A DNA stretch of 8,178 nt from JAFGNW01 sp964618515 (GTDB lineage Bacteria; Zixibacteria; MSB-5A5; GN15; FEB-12), in assembly GCA_964618515.1 (NCBI GenBank), contig CAZUAS010000109.1:1-8178 (forward strand), given 5' to 3'. This document shows, in pieces, positions 1-6,963 of this stretch. The notes under the pieces were generated by a model. The model was not told the DNA's origin and did no database searches. It saw only the letters and a program-made list of their open reading frames with translations. Each line of letters starts with the position of its first letter. Positions within the stretch are counted from its first letter, which is position 1. A program made the position numbers and the translations under genes.

Positions 1-46
1 TACACCCTATCCTACACTCTTTCCCTACACGACGCTCTTCCGATCT
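1..46. other. Illumina sequencing adapter at contig end (not genomic)
   Basis: Bases 14-46 read ACACTCTTTCCC followed by TACACGACGCTCTTCCGATCT-type sequence, identical over 33 bases to the standard Illumina TruSeq read-1 adapter as I remember it. The match can be extended to base 12. Bases 1-12 (TACACCCTATCC) match the adapter segment TACACTCTTTCC at 10 of 12 positions, so they look like a degraded second copy of adapter rather than genome. The genomic sequence therefore begins at about base 47. The adapter lies inside the menE reading frame and replaces the rest of that gene. Confidence 0.97.
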
Positions 47-213
47 TCTCCGGACTTGAGGTTCATGTTCTTGAAATTACCGGCAACCGTTGAAACCTGA
101 TGGTCATAATCAAGAAAAGATAGAGTCCCGGTCGAAGTGACCAGGAACGGTTGGTCGTGAAATGTCCGGGCGGCAAGACTTAAAGGGCAGGGGATAAAAG
201 ATAGCGACATCAT
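47..213 (-). CDS. menE: o-Succinylbenzoate-CoA ligase MenE, N-terminal fragment
   Basis: This is the start of the ATP-dependent ligase that activates o-succinylbenzoate to its CoA thioester in the cytosol, feeding MenB. Only 56 residues are genomic, against roughly 450-490 for the family. They fit the N-terminal edge of an ANL-superfamily (acyl-CoA synthetase) enzyme: CPLSLAARTF..QPFL, then a TLSFLDYDHQVSTVAGN stretch equivalent to the usual 'TYxELxxxVxxxAxxL' helix, then NLKSGE where 'GLxxGD' is expected. No catalytic motif is reached. The ATG at 213 overlaps the menC stop as ATGA and has GGAGA seven bases upstream; a second ATG follows at once (210). Downstream of base 47 the frame runs through adapter, adding the false residues DRKSVV and a false stop at 25-27. 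The identification rests on the weak N-terminal similarity plus position directly after menC in a men operon. Confidence 0.83.
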
Positions 214-1301
214 CCGTCAATCTCCGTCAGGTTATTGGCCTTGATATCGGGCCGTGACGGCTGTGTCTCTAGGTCAACTTTCCCCTGAAAAATTTTAAGG
301 GGAGTTGTCAGCAGGTCGTTTTTGAAATAATTCATGGTGTTAAGACCGTGGGGGAGGTTTTCATAATCGATACTTGCGGCGAGATGCGCCAGAGAGGATA
401 AACCCAGAGACGTTTCATAAGAAGAACTTATGATACTGCTGATACGGAACTGGTGGGCTTTGCGGATATATTTCATAGTTTGTTCAAACCCGCCTAAAAG
501 AGTCGGTTTCAATATATAAGCAATGACGCCGGGCTTTTTTTCAGATTTTTCGGGCGGAGTGTCTGCCAGGCTTTCATCAAGAGCGATATTAAGGCCGGTG
601 GATTCATGGAATTGTATCAAACGGGAAGGGTCACGCAGGGGTTCTTCGATATATTCGACCGGATATTTTTTCATGCGGCGGCCGAATTCAACCGCGTCAT
701 CAAATTCCCAAGCGCGGTTGGCATCTACACGGAGAGTGATATTATCGCCTAAAATATTCAGCACCTTGGCAATTAAAGTAATCTCTTCCGCGACCGGGTG
801 TCTGCCCACTTTAAGCTTGACCGCCCGGTAACCGAGTTTTTTCGCCTTATAAGCCTGTTCCACGATATCGTCGAAGGTCCCGTTTAAAAGAGCATTGACC
901 ATCAGCGTCGTTCGGCATTGTTCCGATAACAGGCGGCAAAGAGGTATCCCGCGGTCGTCGGCAATAAGATTCAACACGGCTGTTTCAAAACCGCATCGAA
1001 CCGAGGGGGCAAGTTCGTGGTTGCCGAGCCATTTTTCAAAACCGCCGGAGAGTTCCTCGAGTTTGTCGGGAAGCATCGTGCCGTGTAAAGCATACCGTAA
1101 GTTTTTTACCTGCCGGAGAGCATCGTCGAGGGTTTCATGACTGAAACCCGGCAAAGGGGCGATTTCACCCCAGCCGGAGTGGTTGTGTTCGTCGGTGAGG
1201 TTTAAAACCATGCCCTCGCGGGTGGTGATTTCTTTATTTTTCAGATTTAACTTCACCGCAAGCGGCAATCGGTAGCGGTAAATTTTGAAATAAATTTTCA
1301 T
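210..1301 (-). CDS. menC: o-Succinylbenzoate synthase MenC
   Basis: MenC dehydrates SHCHC to o-succinylbenzoate, the fourth step of the pathway, in the cytosol. The 363-residue product shows the enolase-superfamily barrel residues in order: KLK at 162-164 (catalytic base lysine), D193 in RVDANRAW, E219 in YIEEP, D242 in ALDES (three metal ligands), and K265 in YILKP (the second catalytic lysine). SSSYETSLG at 292-300 is the usual barrel-end signature. The N-terminal part (about 1-115) is the capping domain, with the WGEIAPLPGFS loop at 44-54. Length is normal for the Bacteroidetes/Proteobacteria type. I chose the ATG at 1301, which overlaps the menA stop as ATGA, the same arrangement as two other junctions here. 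An in-frame GTG at 1310 would add three residues (M/V-A-V) but has no better ribosome binding site. Some enolase-family members also racemise N-acylamino acids, but the operon context makes the OSBS role firm. Confidence 0.95.
   Translation of the reverse strand: MKIYFKIYRYRLPLAVKLNLKNKEITTREGMVLNLTDEHNHSGWGEIAPLPGFSHETLDDALRQVKNLRYALHGTMLPDKLEELSGGFEKWLGNHELAPSVRCGFETAVLNLIADDRGIPLCRLLSEQCRTTLMVNALLNGTFDDIVEQAYKAKKLGYRAVKLKVGRHPVAEEITLIAKVLNILGDNITLRVDANRAWEFDDAVEFGRRMKKYPVEYIEEPLRDPSRLIQFHESTGLNIALDESLADTPPEKSEKKPGVIAYILKPTLLGGFEQTMKYIRKAHQFRISSIISSSYETSLGLSSLAHLAASIDYENLPHGLNTMNYFKNDLLTTPLKIFQGKVDLETQPSRPDIKANNLTEIDG
221..225 (-). promoter_or_regulatory. Shine-Dalgarno sequence of menE
   Basis: GGAGA on the minus strand ends seven bases before the menE ATG at 213. 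It lies inside the last codons of menC. The spacing favours the first of two adjacent ATG codons as the menE start. Confidence 0.6.
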
Positions 1302-2182
1302 AACAGCCACCCGATAGAGAAAATCAGGCTGAATAAAAGCAACAACTTTCCAGTTGCCGCCAGGGCACGGTTCAATGGTTCGCCCCCGGTTTGAGTGAAG
1401 ACGGTTCTGATAGTCGGCCAGGCGGCCGGGATAACCAGCAGGGTGAAAAGAGCATAGACATGGCGACCGGAGAAGATGACCAGAATAATGGGAATGATAC
1501 CGGCGATTAAAAGGGAAAGAAGATATTCAAGGCGGGCGAAGGTTCTTCCGAACCGTACCGGCAGGGTTTTTTTGCCGGTGCGACGGTCGCTTTCGAGGTC
1601 ACGAAGGTTGTTGACAGTCAGTAGCGCCACCGAGTAGAGACCGGGTGCGAACCCGGCCAGGACGACCTCACTGTTAATACCAAGAGCCTGGACATAGTAG
1701 GTTCCGGCTACTGCCACCGGGCCGAAAAAGATGACCACGAAAATTTCACCCAGGCCGTTATAACCGAGGGGGAAAGGTCCACCGGTGTAGAGTATGCCGA
1801 AAGTGATAGACAAAAGGCCGATGATTACAATTGGCCAGCCGCCCCGCCAGACAAGGTACAGACCGACAAGGAAAGCCAGAGTGAAAATCAGAGTGGTGGC
1901 TTTTTTCATGGTAGCCGGTGGCACCAGCCCGGCCTGGGTTACCCGCAAAGGACCCAGGCGTTCGCCGGTATCGGTGCCTTTTTTATAATCAAGGTAATCA
2001 TTGGCGAAATTGGTACCGATTTGAATCAACACGGCACCGAATAATGCCGCCAGGGCGGACGTCCAGTGTTCGGCCTGATTGGAGAACGCCATAGCCGTAC
2101 CGATTATGACCGGTGCGATGGCGGCCCAGAGGGTCTTGGGGCGCGCGGCTAATATCCAGACTTTAAGACTCGGTACGCTCAT
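1298..2182 (-). CDS. menA: 1,4-Dihydroxy-2-naphthoate polyprenyltransferase MenA
   Basis: MenA is an integral inner-membrane UbiA-family enzyme that joins the polyprenyl chain to DHNA, giving demethylmenaquinone. The 294-residue protein has the RPKTLWAAIAPVIIGTA opening at 14-30 and the first Asp-rich motif NDYLDYKKGTDTGERLGPLR at 61-80 (D62, D65, D71). The second motif, NNLRDLESDRRTGKKTLPVR, lies at 191-210 (D195, D199). About eight or nine hydrophobic segments surround these motifs (for example 43-60, 98-132, 145-165, 172-190, 220-238, 242-256, 278-293). Length is close to E. coli MenA (about 308). I start at the ATG at 2182, 13 bases after the menB stop. An in-frame ATG at 2242 would add 20 polar residues that overlap the end of menB and look non-conserved. 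Neither start has a good Shine-Dalgarno sequence, so coupling to menB translation is likely. The stop overlaps the menC ATG. Confidence 0.94.
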   Translation of the reverse strand: MSVPSLKVWILAARPKTLWAAIAPVIIGTAMAFSNQAEHWTSALAALFGAVLIQIGTNFANDYLDYKKGTDTGERLGPLRVTQAGLVPPATMKKATTLIFTLAFLVGLYLVWRGGWPIVIIGLLSITFGILYTGGPFPLGYNGLGEIFVVIFFGPVAVAGTYYVQALGINSEVVLAGFAPGLYSVALLTVNNLRDLESDRRTGKKTLPVRFGRTFARLEYLLSLLIAGIIPIILVIFSGRHVYALFTLLVIPAAWPTIRTVFTQTGGEPLNRALAATGKLLLLFSLIFSIGWLL

Positions 2183-2195
2183 AAGATGAAACAAA

Positions 2196-3017
2196 TCAGG
2201 GGCGGCGCGGGAATTTGGAGAAATCGGGTTTCCGCTTTTCATTAAAGGCGTTACGTCCTTCCTGACCTTCCTCGCTCATATAGTAAAGCATGGTGGTGTT
2301 ACCGGCCAGTTCCTGCAGTCCCGCCTGGCCGTCGCAGTCGGCGTTGAGAGCGGCTTTCAGACAGCGAATGGCCAGAGGCGAATTGGCCAGTATCTCCCGG
2401 CACCATTTGATGGTTTCTTCTTCGAGTTTATCGAGGGGTACAACAGTATTGACCAGGCCCATCGCCAGTGCCTGCCGGGCGTCGTACTGACGGCAGAGGA
2501 ACCATATTTCACGGGCTTTTTTCTGACCGACGACGCGTGCCAGATAGCTTGACCCGTAACCACCGTCGAAAGAACCGACTCTGGGACCGGTCTGTCCGAA
2601 AACAGCGTTATCAGCGGCGATGGTTAAATCACATAACAGGTGCAGGACATGGCCGCCGCCGATAGCGTAGCCGGCCACCATGGCGATTATCGGTTTGGGA
2701 CAGGTTCGCAGCATCCTCTGGAAATCCAGGACATTCAGACGGTGGACGCCTTTTTCGTCACGGTAACCGGCGTCGCCGCGAATTCTCTGGTCTCCGCCGG
2801 AACAAAACGCCTTGTCGCCTTCGCCGGTAAGGATAATTACCCCGATGGTTTCGTCATCGCGGGCATCGGCCAGAGCGCTTATCATCTCGTTGACGGTCTG
2901 CGGTCGGAAGGCATTGCGGACCTCGGGACGGTTAATGGTTATGCGAGCGATGCCTTCGGCTTTGTGGTATTTTATATCCGTGAATTTGCCGGCCTCGAGC
3001 CAGTTTACAGTCGTCAT
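2196..3017 (-). CDS. menB: 1,4-Dihydroxy-2-naphthoyl-CoA synthase MenB
   Basis: MenB is a cytosolic crotonase-fold enzyme that cyclises o-succinylbenzoyl-CoA to DHNA-CoA by an intramolecular Claisen condensation. The 273-residue product has the crotonase oxyanion-hole regions FCSGGDQRIRG (71-81) and AGYAIGGGHVLHLLCDLTIA (115-134). The MenB-specific GSFDGGYGSSYLARVVGQKK follows at 148-167, and near the C-terminus NADCDGQAGLQELAGN (225-240) and EEGQEGRNAFNEKRKPDFSKF. S149 and D151 are the expected active-site residues. G144 in QTGPRVGSF marks it as a type I, bicarbonate-dependent MenB; type II enzymes carry Asp at this place. Similarity to E. coli MenB, as I recall its sequence, is very high from about residue 140 onward. 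The ATG at 3017 has GAGGT five to six bases upstream (3026-3022), in the 10-base gap after menH. Confidence 0.98.
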   Translation of the reverse strand: MTTVNWLEAGKFTDIKYHKAEGIARITINRPEVRNAFRPQTVNEMISALADARDDETIGVIILTGEGDKAFCSGGDQRIRGDAGYRDEKGVHRLNVLDFQRMLRTCPKPIIAMVAGYAIGGGHVLHLLCDLTIAADNAVFGQTGPRVGSFDGGYGSSYLARVVGQKKAREIWFLCRQYDARQALAMGLVNTVVPLDKLEEETIKWCREILANSPLAIRCLKAALNADCDGQAGLQELAGNTTMLYYMSEEGQEGRNAFNEKRKPDFSKFPRRP

Positions 3018-3027
3018 GGGAACCTCA

Positions 3028-3828
3028 CTATTTTTTTAAAAATTGTCGCACGGTATCGAAATATTCCTGCGGTTTTTCAAAATGAATGTTATGACCGCAG
3101 TTTTTTATTATACAAACTTTGGCCTGCGGGCACAAGTTGCCCATTTCTAAAGCGAGTTCTTTAAATTTGTCATCAAGGTCACCAGCTATAAACAACAAAG
3201 GCGAGGATACGGCCGAAATTTCCTCCCAGAGCGAGGGCTGAGCACCAACGCCCATCAGTTTGAGAGACCGGGCCAGGAGGAGGGGGTCATTTTTCAGACG
3301 TCTATTGAAAAGCTTCTGGAATTTTACCGGGTCTTTTTTCAGAGTCGTAAAAAGCGGCTGAGCGTACCATTCTTTTAAGAATTTTTCAAAGTTTTCCGTT
3401 TCGAGTTTATGCGCCAGCGCCCGGTCCTGTCGCCGGCGGGCCTGGCATTCGGCTTTGGTCTTGAGCCCCGGCGACGAGGATTCGATAATAATCCTCTCGA
3501 ACCGTTGTGGATATTTTACCGCCAAATACAGCGCCAGCCGTCCGCCCATAGAATATCCCGCCAGATGGCATTTTTTTATCTGAACCTGGTTGAGGAAATT
3601 GGTAACGCCCCAGGCGACATGCGCCATGGTGTAGTATTTATCGATTCCATTTACGAGCGTTGAACCATGGCCCGGCAAATCGACCGAGACACACAGGTAA
3701 GTGTCTTCCAGAGCCGCCAGGCTTTCATCCCAGTCTTCTTTGCCGCCCAGAAAACCGTGCAGGAAAAGAAGCGGGGGGTTGTTGCGGTTGCCGCTTATTC
3801 TATGGCTGAAGCGGTAGGGAAAACTCAT
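3028..3828 (-). CDS. menH: 2-Succinyl-6-hydroxy-2,4-cyclohexadiene-1-carboxylate synthase MenH
   Basis: MenH removes pyruvate from SEPHCHC to give SHCHC, the substrate of MenC. The 266-residue protein is an alpha/beta hydrolase: FLHGFLGG at 22-29 (oxyanion loop), SVDLPGHGS at 48-56, nucleophile elbow GYSMGG at 91-96 with S93, acid D219 in AGDLDDKF, and H246 in CGHNIHFEKP. The LPGHG and GxxDxKF patterns are typical of MenH rather than of general esterases. The cap region (about 120-205) is rich in Lys and Arg, as expected for binding a multiply negative substrate. The start ATG lies one base after the menD stop and has only a weak GGTAAG upstream, suggesting re-initiation by ribosomes finishing menD. 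The last codons contain a run of seven A before the TAG stop. Confidence 0.93.
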   Translation of the reverse strand: MSFPYRFSHRISGNRNNPPLLFLHGFLGGKEDWDESLAALEDTYLCVSVDLPGHGSTLVNGIDKYYTMAHVAWGVTNFLNQVQIKKCHLAGYSMGGRLALYLAVKYPQRFERIIIESSSPGLKTKAECQARRRQDRALAHKLETENFEKFLKEWYAQPLFTTLKKDPVKFQKLFNRRLKNDPLLLARSLKLMGVGAQPSLWEEISAVSSPLLFIAGDLDDKFKELALEMGNLCPQAKVCIIKNCGHNIHFEKPQEYFDTVRQFLKK

Positions 3829-3829
3829 C

Positions 3830-5596
3830 TTACCAGTAAGACTCGTTTAAGCGGGTTATCATGTCACTCTGAAGGGAGAGGTATTTCTGTCGGCTATCCT
3901 TCTGGTTCACGATAACTTCAATTATCGAAGACCGTCGGCTGTCCAGGGCTTTTCGGTAACAGTCGTTGAAGGCTTTCAGGTCAGCCGGCCGATAGTAATC
4001 CAAGCCAAACATGGCAGCAGCTTGTTCAAAATGCCAATCATGGGGGGTGATGAAATATTTGTCCAGAATATCCGGGAAGGCCGAAATTGGCAGAAACGAA
4101 AAAATGCCGCCGCCGTTGTTGTTGATAATGACAAGCGTAACCGGGTAAGGGTTATTTTTAAGCAGGGCCAGGGAGTTGAGGTCGTGAAGCATGGCAAGGT
4201 CGCCGGTATAAAGAGTTACCGGCTGTTGCAGGCCGACCGCGAAGCCGGAAGCGGCAGCCAGGGTGCCGTCGATACCACTGGCGCCGCGATTGGCCGCAGT
4301 TGCCACTTGCGCACACCGGTAGTCGGCAAACATGTCCATATCCCGGATTGGCAGACTGCTGGCGATAAAAAGACCGTTGTGCTCGGTAATTTGCTGGGAT
4401 ATAAGCCGGGCGACCGCCGGAACATTTATCTTTTCGTTTTCAGCGACGACCGCCTCGAGTTGTTCTTCAACCAGTTTGATACCGGGTTCAAAAAATGTCA
4501 GCCATGATTTATCGGCCCCGGCGGTCAAACCGGATGATATTTTATCCACCAGATAAGCAATGTCGCTCTGTATTCTAAAAGTAACCTTATGGGTCGGGTC
4601 ACAGCGCTCAGGGTGGTCGGTGACAACGACATAATCTTCAGGTATGATATTTTCAAGAAACTGCAACAGACGTTTGGAAGTTAAGCGTCCGCCCAAGTGC
4701 ACAATAAGGTCGGGGTTAAACCGGTTACGGAAAGAGCTTGATTGTAACAGTCGGTCATAATAGGGTATGATAAAGGGGCTGGGGTTGCCCAGGCGAAGAC
4801 CCGAAAGAATATCCGGGAAAACAGGCCAGCCGAGAGCCCGGGAAAATTTCAAGACGGCCTCCTTTTCCCGCCGGTTGTTCAGGCGTCCGACAATAAACAG
4901 ACCTTTCCGGGATTGGCTCAACATGCTTGTCAGCTTTTGAAGAGATTTCTCATCAGGTATAATAACTGTTTGAGCATAAGAAGTATATGGTTTCTCGGAA
5001 TTGGTCCAGCGGTCGAGGATGGCCAGGTAGTCGGTGAAGTCATGGTCGGTGTCTTCGGGAGCAAGCGGCTCACGAAACATGCAGTTGAGGTGTACCGCAC
5101 CCCGGGGATGGTTCAATGCCCGATAGACCGCCTGGTCAACGGTCGTCAGGAGTACCGCCGGGGAAACGGCTTCGTTGGGACAGGGCAGGTCGAATTGCCA
5201 GCGGACATGACGTCCGTAAAGGCCTGGCTGGGTGATAGTTTGATTGGCGCCGGTATCGTGAAGTTCCGGGGGGCGGTCGGCAGTCAGTAGAATCAAAGGC
5301 AGATGGTCAAGCGAAGCTTCCACCACCGCAGGCAGGTAATTGGCTGTGGCCGTACCCGAAGTGCAGATAAGTGCGGCCGGGCGACCGGTAGCCCGGACAT
5401 AACCTAAAGCATGAAAAGCGGCGCCGCGTTCGTCAAAATGAATTTTTTTCATCACCCGGTCATGATAACCAGCGGCGGCTGTTAAGGGGGTGGAACGGGA
5501 GCCGGGCGAAAGACAGAAATATTCCACGCCACAGCGAAAGAGTTCCTCGATTATCAAACTTCCCCAGAGAATGTTAATGTTAGCCTGGTTCATCAT
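3830..5596 (-). CDS. menD: SEPHCHC synthase MenD (thiamine diphosphate-dependent)
   Basis: MenD decarboxylates 2-oxoglutarate and adds the resulting succinyl-semialdehyde carbanion to isochorismate, the first committed step after MenF. The 588-residue protein has the three-domain ThDP-enzyme layout. The N-terminal domain carries LSPGSRSTPL (29-38), the ThDP-activating glutamate E56 in HFDERGAAFHALG, CTSGTATANYLPAVVEA (78-94) and LTADRPPELHDTGANQTI (104-121). A central domain spans about 205-365. The C-terminal domain carries NRGASGIDGTLAAASGFA (436-453), the metal/ThDP motif GDLAMLHDLNSLALL (465-479) and IINNNGGGIFSFLP (490-503). Length agrees with E. coli (556) and B. subtilis (about 580) MenD. 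The ATG shares its A with the last base of the menF stop (TAATG), and a second ATG follows. No clear Shine-Dalgarno sequence is visible, so expression probably depends on menF translation. Confidence 0.98.
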   Translation of the reverse strand: MMNQANINILWGSLIIEELFRCGVEYFCLSPGSRSTPLTAAAGYHDRVMKKIHFDERGAAFHALGYVRATGRPAALICTSGTATANYLPAVVEASLDHLPLILLTADRPPELHDTGANQTITQPGLYGRHVRWQFDLPCPNEAVSPAVLLTTVDQAVYRALNHPRGAVHLNCMFREPLAPEDTDHDFTDYLAILDRWTNSEKPYTSYAQTVIIPDEKSLQKLTSMLSQSRKGLFIVGRLNNRREKEAVLKFSRALGWPVFPDILSGLRLGNPSPFIIPYYDRLLQSSSFRNRFNPDLIVHLGGRLTSKRLLQFLENIIPEDYVVVTDHPERCDPTHKVTFRIQSDIAYLVDKISSGLTAGADKSWLTFFEPGIKLVEEQLEAVVAENEKINVPAVARLISQQITEHNGLFIASSLPIRDMDMFADYRCAQVATAANRGASGIDGTLAAASGFAVGLQQPVTLYTGDLAMLHDLNSLALLKNNPYPVTLVIINNNGGGIFSFLPISAFPDILDKYFITPHDWHFEQAAAMFGLDYYRPADLKAFNDCYRKALDSRRSSIIEVIVNQKDSRQKYLSLQSDMITRLNESYW

Positions 5597-6963
5597 TAAG
5601 TCATCGGGAATAAATTTATATAGTTACTGATTTTGGTTTCAAGCTCATCCCATTCTTTTTCCGGCTCGGAATCCCGGACAATCCCCGCCCCGGCGAATAA
5701 AATCATTTTGCTTTCCTGAATCAGGGCGGAGCGAATTGCGACTGCAAATTCGGCCCGGTCTGAACCCAACAGACCCACCGGGGAGGCATACCAGCCGCGA
5801 GCGAACGGTTCGAGTTCACTAATCCCGGTCAGAGCTTTATCACGAGGCCAGCCGCCAACCGCCGGGGTGGGATGAAGTGCGGCGAGGAGGTCATTGTCTT
5901 TGATACCCTGGTTCAACAAGGCCTCGATTTTACTGTACAGGTGCTGTACCCGTTCCAGTTTCAGAACCGAAGGATTTAAATCGGCCTTTACGGTTTCACA
6001 TAAGCCGGCGAGGTTGTCAAGAATGCCGTCAAGGACATACCGGTGTTCCCGACGTTCTTTTTCCGAGTTGAGCAAATCGTTTCTTAAAGACATATCATCC
6101 TGATCGGTTTTACCTCTAGGGCGGGTGCCGGCCAGAGCTTCGCTTTGGAGCCTTTGTCCCCGGCGTGAGTATAACCGTTCCGGAGTGTGGCTGATAAATA
6201 CCGAGCTTTCGTCGCTCTGGAAACCCAGTAGGTAACAGTTAAGGCTGTGTTTTCTTAACTTTTTTAGAAGGCACCAGGGCGAGGGAGGAAAGTCGCATTC
6301 AAAATGAGTCTGGCGGGACAGGACAATTTTTTCAAACGCACCTTTCTGGATGAGGTCGGCGACGCTATCCAGCATTCGGAGCCATTGTTCGCGGTCGGGA
6401 ATATCACGGCGCGAGGTTATATTTACGGAAGGCCGAGGTTCCGGTTCGGCAAAAGCGGCAAAAAGATGAAGCTGGGTGAGGACGTTGTTGATTTCATCGG
6501 TTTTCGAGGGATGCACCATGATGTTGACGGCAAGCTCGGTTTTGTCGCTATGGCGGCGGATTTCAAAACGCGGCAGGAAAAAAAATGCGTCATAGCACCG
6601 GTTCCAGCCGGAGGAAAAATTATCTTTATTGGAGCCGGGCTGGAAAGAGAAGACGCCGAAAAAGTTAATATGGTCGTTATCGAGATGGTACCTTTCAAAA
6701 TGGGACAGGACTTTTTGGTAACGGTTGTAGCCGTCGGCAAAATATACAACCACCGCACCGGCGCCGGCGATTTCAGTGTCGGCATCTCTTTCCCGCCAGT
6801 AAATTTTATGAGATTGACGTATGTGGTCTAACCAGTCAAGCGGGTCAGTTTTATCTATTTCCACGGAGACGCGTTTTATCACCGGCTTTACTTCACCCGG
6901 CATCATTTCCATCGCCCCGATGATTTCCGCCAGTTGCGCCAGACCTTTTTTGACCGGATTCAT
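5596..6963 (-). CDS. menF: Isochorismate synthase MenF
   Basis: MenF isomerises chorismate to isochorismate, the entry step that diverts shikimate-pathway carbon to menaquinone. The 455-residue protein has a variable N-terminal half containing YWRERDADTEIAGAGAV (55-71). The chorismate-binding domain starts at about 195: FEKIVLSRQT with the general-base lysine K212, SEALAGTRPRG (274-284) with general-acid E275, SEKERREHRYVLDGI (300-314), and VQHLYSKIEA (339-348). HPTPAVGG (364-371), EPFARGWYASPVGLLG (385-400) and the Mg-binding SEPEKEWDELETK (432-444) complete it. K212 at the isochorismate-synthase position, with no glutamine amidotransferase or lyase partner nearby, favours isochorismate over anthranilate or salicylate synthase. 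The length resembles the Bacillus-type protein (about 470). The ATG overlaps the menG stop as ATGA and has a G-run Shine-Dalgarno sequence upstream. Confidence 0.97.
   Translation of the reverse strand: MNPVKKGLAQLAEIIGAMEMMPGEVKPVIKRVSVEIDKTDPLDWLDHIRQSHKIYWRERDADTEIAGAGAVVVYFADGYNRYQKVLSHFERYHLDNDHINFFGVFSFQPGSNKDNFSSGWNRCYDAFFFLPRFEIRRHSDKTELAVNIMVHPSKTDEINNVLTQLHLFAAFAEPEPRPSVNITSRRDIPDREQWLRMLDSVADLIQKGAFEKIVLSRQTHFECDFPPSPWCLLKKLRKHSLNCYLLGFQSDESSVFISHTPERLYSRRGQRLQSEALAGTRPRGKTDQDDMSLRNDLLNSEKERREHRYVLDGILDNLAGLCETVKADLNPSVLKLERVQHLYSKIEALLNQGIKDNDLLAALHPTPAVGGWPRDKALTGISELEPFARGWYASPVGLLGSDRAEFAVAIRSALIQESKMILFAGAGIVRDSEPEKEWDELETKISNYINLFPMT

Noticed and set aside
210..1310. GTG start for menC at 1310
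   Set aside because: It adds only three residues, has no better ribosome binding site, and the ATG at 1301 shows the ATGA overlap used at other junctions in this operon.
3028..3040. Run of seven A at the end of menH before TAG, where loss of one A would join the menH frame to menB
   Set aside because: A shift giving the menB frame is a one-in-three coincidence, the tract sits at the very stop codon, and menB has its own Shine-Dalgarno sequence and start.
2640..3164. 174-codon plus-strand open frame opposite menB and the end of menH
   Set aside because: It lies wholly antisense to two clearly conserved genes, has no family resemblance and spans a gene boundary; it is a by-product of codon use in the real genes.
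4022..4507. 161-codon plus-strand open frame opposite menD
   Set aside because: Antisense to conserved MenD ThDP-binding motifs and without recognisable protein features.
6304..6831. 175-codon plus-strand open frame opposite menF
   Set aside because: Antisense shadow of menF; its sequence shows no domain and no credible promoter.
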